From CAWBYL01 sp963793025 (lineage in GTDB: Bacteria; Actinomycetota; Acidimicrobiia; Acidimicrobiales; Acidimicrobilacustridaceae): 64,000 nt of DNA. A program made the position numbers and the translations under genes. The notes under the pieces are model-generated. The model was not told the DNA's origin. It did no database searches and worked only from the letters and a program-made list of their open reading frames with translations. Positions 59,080-64,000 of the stretch are shown here, piece by piece (the first letter of the stretch is position 1; every line of letters starts with the position of its first letter). The stretch lies in the NCBI GenBank assembly GCA_963793025.1, contig CAWBYL010000001.1, positions 496,001 to 560,000 of the forward strand, in the 5' to 3' direction.

Positions 59080-59844
59080 TCAGCCCCGGACGTCGAGGAG
59101 GCGCTGGAGGTCGGACAGGTCGAACGCGCCCTGCGCGCCCTGCATCAGGATCAGGTGGGTGGCCCCGGCCTCGAGGTAGGCATCGACGTTGTCGATCTCG
59201 CCACCGCTGATGCCGACCGTGCGCTCGATCTCCCCGGGGTCACGGCCCACCTCGGAGCACCACTGATCGAGCACCTTGGACTTGTGGGCGAAGTTCTCCG
59301 GAGGTCCGAACGTGTTCCACGCGTCGCAGTGGCGGGCCACCAGCTTCAGGGTGACCTTCTCACCGCCTCCGCCCACGAGGATCGGGAGCGGGCCGATGGG
59401 TGCGGGGTTGAGCGCCCCCAGCCGAGCCTTGATGCGCTCCAGCGCCGATCCGAGCTCTTTCAGCCGCGAGCCAGGGGTGCCGAACTCGTAGCCGTACTCG
59501 TCGTAGTCGCGCTCGAACCAGCCCGCACCGATACCGAGGTAGGCCCGACCCCCGCTGACGTGGTCGAGCGTGCGGGCCATGTCGGCCAGCAGCTCAGGGT
59601 TCCGATAGGTGTTGCCGGTGACGAGCATTCCGATGCTCGCCGTGTTCGTGTCCGCCGCCATCGTCGTCAGCGTCACCCAGCCCTCGAAATGGGGCCCGTC
59701 GGGCTCGCCGTACAGAGGGTAGAAGTGGTCCCACGTCCAGATGGAGTCGACACCCATGGCATCGGCGGCCTTCCACGCTTCGCGCAGCTCGGCCATCGTC
59801 GTGTGCTGGGGCTGGAGCTGGATGCCCACCTTGAACGGTGCCAC
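59080..59844 (-). CDS. LLM-class F420-dependent oxidoreductase (copy 3)
   Basis: A 254-residue luciferase-like enzyme, shorter than the other two copies. Marks: KVGIQLQPQHTTMAELREAW, SIWTWDHFYPLYGEPDGPHF, IGMLVTGNTYRNPELLADMA, RAYLGIGAGWFERDYDEYGY and PILVGGGGEKVTLKLVARHC DAWN. This set matches the group often annotated 'TIGR03560/F420-dependent' in actinobacteria. GTG 59844 follows AGGAGG, a strong ribosome site. Substrate unknown. It lies 55 bases past the imuA' start side on the same strand, upstream of it, with its own stop; the LexA box separates them. Confidence 0.87.
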   Translation of the reverse strand: MAPFKVGIQLQPQHTTMAELREAWKAADAMGVDSIWTWDHFYPLYGEPDGPHFEGWVTLTTMAADTNTASIGMLVTGNTYRNPELLADMARTLDHVSGGRAYLGIGAGWFERDYDEYGYEFGTPGSRLKELGSALERIKARLGALNPAPIGPLPILVGGGGEKVTLKLVARHCDAWNTFGPPENFAHKSKVLDQWCSEVGRDPGEIERTVGISGGEIDNVDAYLEAGATHLILMQGAQGAFDLSDLQRLLDVRG

Positions 59845-60010
59845 GGATCCTCCTCGGGTCGGGTCGATCCGACGCTACCGGCGAGTGCGCCTCAGGCCTC
59901 TGGTCGGAGACGTCATCGGCTCACCCGGAGCCGGATCGACCGCGTGAAGCCCGACATCTGCCTCCGCTCACCGCCGACGTCGTCGACGGAGGCAGTACTA
60001 CCGGCGCCGA

Positions 60011-60334
60011 TCAGTCCCCGACGCCCTCGGGGATGACGACCTCGACACCCTCGCGGTAGTAGATGAACACGTCCTCGAGGAGCTCCTTGATGCCGGCGAC
60101 GGCATCGGCCTGATCGAGGTGGACCGTGATCACGTTGGCGTTGACGTGCACCGCCGAGATGCCGCCGTGTTCGAAGAGGGCGGCGGCGATGATGTCGGCC
60201 GGGCGCTGGCCGTGGACGTCGGCCGGCGATCGGTAGATCTCGTGACCCATGCCCGTGAGCGCACGGTTGGTCTCGAAGCGGACCACACCGGGGTGGACGG
60301 AGGGCTTCTCGATGACGGTGACTGGCTGACCCAT
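60011..60334 (-). CDS. NifU/Nfu N-terminal-domain-like protein
   Basis: A 107-residue protein resembling the Nfu N-terminal domain: VTVIEKPSVHPGVVRFETNR (the family's 'tpNP-tlkF' region), then PADIIAAALFEHGGISAVHV, NANVITVHLDQADAVAGIKE and a final helix and strand. It has no Cys, so it cannot carry an Fe-S cluster by itself; the Cys-bearing Nfu C-terminal domain is absent. It may serve as an accessory or regulatory domain in Fe-S assembly, which is inference. It shares a strand with the small membrane protein upstream (23 bases). Confidence 0.65.
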   Translation of the reverse strand: MGQPVTVIEKPSVHPGVVRFETNRALTGMGHEIYRSPADVHGQRPADIIAAALFEHGGISAVHVNANVITVHLDQADAVAGIKELLEDVFIYYREGVEVVIPEGVGD

Positions 60335-60343
60335 GGCGGCGTG

Positions 60344-60349
60344 ATGCTA
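60344..60349 (-). promoter_or_regulatory. Putative -10 box of the Nfu-N-like gene
   Basis: TAGCAT on the minus strand, nine bases before ATG 60334. It lies between the membrane protein's stop and this start, so the two may be separate transcripts. Confidence 0.4.
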
Positions 60350-60357
60350 GCCGGGGC

Positions 60358-60816
60358 TCAGCGCCCGCCACCATCCACGGATCCGGCGAGGGAGCGGTCA
60401 CCGGCGGTGCCGGGCTCCGGCGTCGACCGGGAGGCGATCGGTGCCGCCATGCGCCACACGGCCGCAGCGAGGGCGACGGAGATCACGCCGAGGAAGGCGT
60501 GGACGACCTTGAAGGCGACGGTGTTGTCCGTGACCAGGATCTGCGCGACCCGCACGACCCAGACGGCCACGGTGACGCCGGCGAAGACCTGGAGGAAACG
60601 GGCGGCACCGACGCTGAGCGGCCGCACCCAGGTGCGGACGAGGACGACCAGTCCGCCGGCGGCGAGGGCGAGCAGGGCTCCGGCCAGCACGGTGGACACG
60701 ACCTTGCCGCCCGTGGACTCGGTGGAGGAGGTCCAGGCGTTGTTGATCCGGGTGATCCAGATGAACGCCGTCCAGGCGACGAAGGCGGCGAGCAGGACCC
60801 AGGAGCGACGCGGCAT
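60358..60816 (-). CDS. Four-helix membrane protein, unknown
   Basis: A 152-residue protein with four hydrophobic helices: SWVLLAAFVAWTAFIWITRI, VVSTVLAGALLALAAGGLVV, FLQVFAGVTVAVWVVRVAQI and VVHAFLGVISVALAAAVWRM, followed by a short polar tail. Hydrophilic loops are short; there are no Cys or motif residues that suggest transport or catalysis. I do not recognise a named family, though similar small membrane proteins are common in actinobacteria. Confidence 0.75.
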   Translation of the reverse strand: MPRRSWVLLAAFVAWTAFIWITRINNAWTSSTESTGGKVVSTVLAGALLALAAGGLVVLVRTWVRPLSVGAARFLQVFAGVTVAVWVVRVAQILVTDNTVAFKVVHAFLGVISVALAAAVWRMAAPIASRSTPEPGTAGDRSLAGSVDGGGR

Positions 60817-60823
60817 GACGGCG

Positions 60824-60829
60824 AGGGTA
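60824..60829 (-). promoter_or_regulatory. Putative -10 box of the four-helix protein
   Basis: TACCCT on the minus strand, seven bases before ATG 60816. Confidence 0.5.
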
Positions 60830-60918
60830 GCCCCGGCCGGACCACCCGACCCACCGCCCGGGCCGGCCCGATGGCGGGATCGACACCTCCGGAGGGTTGC
60901 CGGTCGTCATCCGGAGAT

Positions 60919-60934
60919 ATACCCTGGGGGGTAT
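60919..60934 (+). promoter_or_regulatory. CsoR-like operator overlapping -10 and start of the Cys-rich microprotein
   Basis: ATACCCTGGGGGGTAT is a palindrome with six-base arms ATACCC/GGGTAT and a TGGG spacer. From memory this closely resembles operators of the copper-sensing CsoR family. It overlaps a TATACC -10-like box (60918-60923) and reaches the ATG at 60933, so a bound repressor would block initiation. Confidence 0.6.
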
Positions 60935-61088
60935 GTGCTCACGACAGACGTGCAACCAGTGCGGACGACCGACGTGGAAGGGCTGTGGTGCCCACGTGGA
61001 GCAGGTGCTGGGCGACGTGGCCCCGGCAGACCGGTGCCAGTGCGCCACCCTCGCCTCCCCGCGCCGCTCGTGGTGGCGCCGGTCCTGA
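60933..61088 (+). CDS. Cys-rich microprotein, 51 residues
   Basis: Begins MCSRQTCNQCGRPTWKGCGA, then H and a short helix (VEQVLGDVAPADR) and CQC; ends in a basic tail. Cys at 2, 7, 10, 18, 35 and 37 and His21 could bind a metal: C7-x2-C10 with C18-x2-H21 looks like a small zinc-ribbon or treble-clef site. Proteins starting with MCS-x-TC-x2-CGK/R-x-TW-x-GCG are, as I recall, widespread and uncharacterised in actinobacteria. ATG 60933 lies inside the CsoR-like operator, so the message is probably leaderless and metal-controlled. Metal chelation or sensing is inferred. Confidence 0.7.
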   Translation: MCSRQTCNQCGRPTWKGCGAHVEQVLGDVAPADRCQCATLASPRRSWWRRS

Positions 61089-61118
61089 CCTGACCCACCC
61101 CACCCCGACGACCGGTCG

Positions 61119-62339
61119 TCAGCCTCGCGGGCGGGCGATCACGGGGTAGTGCAGCCACCCTGCGAACTGGTTGGCCCTCAGACGCACGGGCTCCCCCGCC
61201 GGCTCGAACGACCCGACCCGCCGAAAGAGCTCGCTGAGCACCAGACGCAGATCGAGCCGGGCCAGCTGGGCCCCGATGCAGAAGTGCGGTCCACCCCCGC
61301 CGAAGGCCACGTGGTCGAGCGGGGTGCGGGCGGGGTCGAAGCGATCCGGATCGACGAAGTGCCGCTCGTCGCGGTTGGCCGCCGCGTACGACAACAGGAC
61401 CTTGTCACCGGCCCGGATGGTTCGGCCGTGCCGGACGTGGTCGGCGGTGGCGGTGCGGCGGAACGACATCACCGGCCCCCGCCAGCGCAACAGCTCCTCC
61501 ACCACCGGCGGCGGGCACTCGCCCCCCGACCAGGGGGCGAAGATCGCCGGATCCTCGATCCACGAGTGGACCGCCTCGACCATGGAGTGGGCCGTGGTGC
61601 TGAGACCCCCCACCAGCACGGCCGGGAAGAAGGCCACCAGCTCGAGGTCGCTCAGGCGATGACGCTCGCCGTCCTCCTCGATCTCGGCCTGGACGAGGTC
61701 GACCACGACCCCACGGTGCGCCTCGGGCTCGGTCCGCACCGCCGCCACCAGCTGCGCGCCGTACTCGGCCATCGTGCGGGCGACCTCGGGACGAGGAGCC
61801 AGGGCCGGGTTCACCTCCGGGTCCTGGAAGTCGGCCAGCTCGCGCGTGATGGCGAGGAGAGACGGCCAGTCGTCCTCGGGCACCCCGAACAGCGTGGCCA
61901 CCATCTGGAACGACAGCTGCTCGGCCACCTCCACGAAGTCGTGGGGGCGACCGTCGAGTAGCTCGTCGACGAGTCCGGCGCAGGTCGCTTCGATGAGCGG
62001 GGTCAGCCGCCGGACCTGACCGGGGGTGAAGGCGTGGCTCACCAGCTTGCGGTACCGGGTGTGGTCTGGTGGGTCCTGGTTCACGAAGATGCGGCGGCGG
62101 ACCTCGAGCTCGGCCTCGCTGGCCGCCTCCTCGATCGAGGATCCCTTCGTGTAGTTGGAGTAGAGCTCCCAGTCCCGGTTGGCCTCGACCACGTCGTCGT
62201 AGCGCGACAGGACCCAGTAGCCGGGACCGTCCACCTCGTCGTGCCACGCCACCGGGTCGTTGTCACGCAGCCAGGCCAGGTACTCGCGGGGAACCCCGCC
62301 GCGATAGAGCTCGGGGTCGACCAGGTCGAGGCGATCCAC
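61119..62339 (-). CDS. Cytochrome P450
   Basis: A 406-residue bacterial P450. It has the C-helix HTRYRKLVSHAFTPGQVRRL, the I-helix FFPAVLVGGLSTTAHSMVEA (VGGLSTT, acid-alcohol pair reduced to S-T-T), ExxR in PPPVVEELLRWRGPVMSFRR, and the heme loop VAFGGGGPHFCIGAQLARLD with the Cys ligand. Soluble, no membrane anchor; electrons would come from ferredoxin, none encoded nearby. The VNQDPPDHTRYR and EELLRWRGP stretches fit the actinobacterial sterol/fatty-acid hydroxylase groups. GTG 62339 lies four bases after the SDR stop, so the two enzymes probably act in one pathway. Confidence 0.92.
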   Translation of the reverse strand: MDRLDLVDPELYRGGVPREYLAWLRDNDPVAWHDEVDGPGYWVLSRYDDVVEANRDWELYSNYTKGSSIEEAASEAELEVRRRIFVNQDPPDHTRYRKLVSHAFTPGQVRRLTPLIEATCAGLVDELLDGRPHDFVEVAEQLSFQMVATLFGVPEDDWPSLLAITRELADFQDPEVNPALAPRPEVARTMAEYGAQLVAAVRTEPEAHRGVVVDLVQAEIEEDGERHRLSDLELVAFFPAVLVGGLSTTAHSMVEAVHSWIEDPAIFAPWSGGECPPPVVEELLRWRGPVMSFRRTATADHVRHGRTIRAGDKVLLSYAAANRDERHFVDPDRFDPARTPLDHVAFGGGGPHFCIGAQLARLDLRLVLSELFRRVGSFEPAGEPVRLRANQFAGWLHYPVIARPRG

Positions 62340-62343
62340 CGGA

Positions 62344-63075
62344 CTACAGCTTCGGGGTCGAGGCGGTGTGGCCGCCGTCGACGGGCAGATCGATGCCGGT
62401 GAGCCAGGAGGCGTCGTCACTGGCCAGGAAGACGGCGGCGGCGGCCACGTCCATGGGCTCGCCGATGCGGCCGAGGGGCAGCCCGGCGGCCAGCTGCTCC
62501 TCCCGCTCCTCGACGACATACGCGACCATCGGCGTGCGGATGACACCCGGCAGGATGGCGTTGACCCGGATCCCGAGCGGGCCGAGGTCGAGGGCGGCGG
62601 CCTTGGTCAGGCCCCGCAGGGCGAACTTCGACGCCGTGTAGGCCGCGGTGCGGGCCTGGGCGGCCAGCCCGTTCAACGACGAGACGTTGATGATGCTGCT
62701 CCCCGCCGCCATGTGGGGGACGACCGCCTGGATGCCGAGGAGCGGGCCCATCAGGTTCACGTCGAGCACCCGTCGGAAGTCGGCCTCGGGCATGTGCTGC
62801 ACCGGGGCGGCGGCATGGATGCCGGCGTTGTTGACCAGGACGTCGACCCGACCGTGGCGGTCGACGGCCACCTCCACCGCCGCCGCCCAGCTGTCCGCCG
62901 AGGTCACGTCGAGGTGGATGCCGTCGTGGTCGAGCACGTCACCGGCCACCACCAGCGCACCCTCGGCGGCGAACCGCTCGGCCTCGGCCTGACCCTGACC
63001 CCGGGCGGCGCCGGTGATGATCGCCACCTTGCCGGCCAGTCGTCCGCCTCCGCCGCCCTCGCCCTGCTCTGCCAT
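62344..63075 (-). CDS. SDR-family oxidoreductase, operon with P450
   Basis: A 243-residue classical SDR: VAIITGAARGQGQAEAERFA for NAD(P) binding, Asp after the second strand (GDVLDHDGIHLDVTSADSWA) suggesting NAD, VLVNNAGIHAAAPVQHMP, and the Ser-Tyr-Lys set in IINVSSLNGLAAQARTAAYT followed by ASK. LGRIGEPMDVAAAAVFLASD and DLPVDGGHTA close the fold, as in 3-oxoacyl-ACP reductase and hydroxysteroid dehydrogenase types. Upstream AGAGGGGGC serves as ribosome site. Following the P450, oxidation of a hydroxylated product to a ketone is plausible but inferred. Confidence 0.9.
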   Translation of the reverse strand: MAEQGEGGGGGRLAGKVAIITGAARGQGQAEAERFAAEGALVVAGDVLDHDGIHLDVTSADSWAAAVEVAVDRHGRVDVLVNNAGIHAAAPVQHMPEADFRRVLDVNLMGPLLGIQAVVPHMAAGSSIINVSSLNGLAAQARTAAYTASKFALRGLTKAAALDLGPLGIRVNAILPGVIRTPMVAYVVEEREEQLAAGLPLGRIGEPMDVAAAAVFLASDDASWLTGIDLPVDGGHTASTPKL

Positions 63076-63153
63076 CTGTCGCCCCCTCTGTGTGCCCGTC
63101 CACGGGCGGGGCCACGTTACGTTGCGCGGAGGGGCGGGGACGGGCGCAGAACG

Positions 63154-63852
63154 TCAGAACAGCGAGGGTTGCGACCCGACGGGCGGGGTCCGGGGGATGC
63201 CCGTCCACGGCAACGAGTCCATGAAGGCCCACGACCGCCGATGGATCGACGTCGGTCCCATGCCGGCCAGCGCCAGCTTGTGCCGCGGGCAGGGATACCC
63301 CTTGTTGGCGTGGAAGTGGAAGTCGGGGAAGTTCTCGGCCTCGGCCCGCATGATGCGGTCGCGACTCACCTTGGCCAGGATCGACGCGGCGGCGATCGAC
63401 AGACAGGTCGCGTCCCCCTTGACGATGGTGCGGGTGATGCCCCCGCCGACGAAGTCCCAGGAGCCGTCGAGCAGCACCCGGTCCGGGGTCACGCCGAGAC
63501 CGTCGATGGCCCGACGGGCCGCCAGCTTCTGGGCCGCCGACATGCCCAGCGCATCGCACTCCTCGTGCGACGCCTGACCCACGGCCCACGCCGTGCACCA
63601 CTCGGCGACGCGATCGAACATCGCCTCGCGTTCGGGTTCGGTGAGCATCTTCGAATCACGGATCTTGTAGACCCGCCGATCGGACGGCACGACCGCGGCG
63701 CCGACCATGAGCGGGCCCGCCCAGGCCCCCCGACCGACCTCGTCCACGCCCACGACGACGGTGTTCCCGGCCGCCCAGAGCTCGCGTTCGACGGCGAGGG
63801 TGGGTGACTTGGTGCGCAGCGCCGAACGGAGCTGGGGCACGGTCGACGTCAC
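63154..63852 (-). CDS. rnhB: Ribonuclease HII
   Basis: A 232-residue RNase HII. Active-site acids are in VVVGVDEVGRGAWAGPLMVG (D-E-x-GRG), DSKMLTEPEREAMFDRVAEW follows, then RVLLDGSWDF (third Asp) and CLSIAAASILAKVSRDRIM (fourth). HFHANKGYPCPRHKLALAGM is the usual C-terminal loop that contacts the RNA-DNA junction. It removes single ribonucleotides from DNA and RNA primers. GTG 63852 lies seven bases after a TACGGT box, so the transcript is probably leaderless. Confidence 0.96.
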   Translation of the reverse strand: MTSTVPQLRSALRTKSPTLAVERELWAAGNTVVVGVDEVGRGAWAGPLMVGAAVVPSDRRVYKIRDSKMLTEPEREAMFDRVAEWCTAWAVGQASHEECDALGMSAAQKLAARRAIDGLGVTPDRVLLDGSWDFVGGGITRTIVKGDATCLSIAAASILAKVSRDRIMRAEAENFPDFHFHANKGYPCPRHKLALAGMGPTSIHRRSWAFMDSLPWTGIPRTPPVGSQPSLF

Positions 63853-63859
63853 GTCTCAG

Positions 63860-63865
63860 ACCGTA
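63860..63865 (-). promoter_or_regulatory. Putative -10 box of rnhB
   Basis: TACGGT on the minus strand, seven bases before GTG 63852; mirror image of the box for the divergent gene ten bases away. Confidence 0.55.
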
Positions 63866-63875
63866 GCGCCGTGGG

Positions 63876-63881
63876 TACGGT
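63876..63881 (+). promoter_or_regulatory. Putative -10 box of the terminal gene
   Basis: TACGGT, six bases before ATG 63888. Confidence 0.5.
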
Positions 63882-63887
63882 GACCTC

Positions 63888-64000
63888 ATGAGGATCCCGG
63901 CGACCATTCCCGAGCTCGGTGAGCTCCGCAGCCACCTGCCCGACGTGCACCTCCCCGACGTGGCCGGCCATGTCGACGATCTCGGCGCGCCGTTCCCGGC
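63888..64000 (+). CDS. Unknown protein, 5' part only
   Basis: ATG 63888 opens a frame that runs off the window: MRIPATIPELGELRSHLPDV, then HLPDVAGHVDDLGAPFP. The -10 box position supports the start. Too little is visible to name a family; the opening resembles no motif I know. Confidence 0.55.
   Translation, partial: MRIPATIPELGELRSHLPDVHLPDVAGHVDDLGAPFP

Overview
The window is about 70% GC by eye, densely packed on both strands, and reads as chromosome of an actinobacterium. Coenzyme F420-type luciferase-like oxidoreductases (three), a mycothiol S-conjugate amidase, an ImuA'/ImuB/DnaE2 mutasome with Gram-positive-style LexA boxes, DUF2332 and DUF983 proteins, and large secreted proteins with repeated 'RVLDTR' modules fit the class Acidimicrobiia best. 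That placement is inference from gene content. I saw no rRNA, tRNA, CRISPR, IS element, phage gene or origin. No gene-free stretch exceeds 300 bases; the longest are about 225-245 bases (2945-3168 and 22423-22667).

Layout. 1-0.5 kb: 3' end of an amidohydrolase gene. 0.5-5 kb (minus): three Tad-type pseudopilin genes, then an ECF sigma factor with a membrane partner carrying a Pro-Gly-Gln repeat tail. 5-10.8 kb: a chagasin-like lipoprotein, two DUF983 membrane proteins flanking DUF2332 and Nudix genes, and a geranylgeranyl-reductase-type flavoprotein. 10.8-18.5 kb: an F420-type oxidoreductase, a (3R)-hydroxyacyl-CoA dehydrogenase-like SDR, a LolCDE/MacB-type ABC pair and a CPA1-type antiporter. 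18.5-24.5 kb: a frameshifted alpha/beta hydrolase, a RecB-like nuclease, a PAP2 phosphatase, a DsbA-fold protein and a receptor Ser/Thr kinase. 24.5-42 kb: mostly lipid, fatty-acid and detoxification enzymes (two TesB-like thioesterases, thiolase, FAH-family, Mca, alcohol dehydrogenase, SDR), a second kinase, a channel-like protein and a glycosyltransferase. 42-45.7 kb: dnaE2. 45.7-55.3 kb: a secretome island of three tandem Tat-exported paralogues (the third is broken), an arylsulfotransferase-like protein and a subtilisin-like protease, all sharing one beta-rich module. 55.5-64 kb: phosphodiesterase, imuB-imuA', a third F420-type enzyme, a Cys-rich microprotein under a CsoR-like operator, a P450-SDR pair and RNase HII.

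How the parts work together. The imuA'-imuB operon and dnaE2 lie about 11 kb apart, both behind LexA-type boxes overlapping their promoters, so the whole SOS mutagenesis system appears to be here. About twenty genes have a TANNNT box 6-9 bases before the start codon and no Shine-Dalgarno, the sign of leaderless transcripts; a smaller set has a roughly 45-base leader with a hairpin and a strong Shine-Dalgarno. Operon junctions often overlap as ATGA/GTGA, which fixes many starts.

Caution: five genes contain apparent frameshifts, mostly at homopolymer or dinucleotide runs. Some may be sequencing errors rather than biology.
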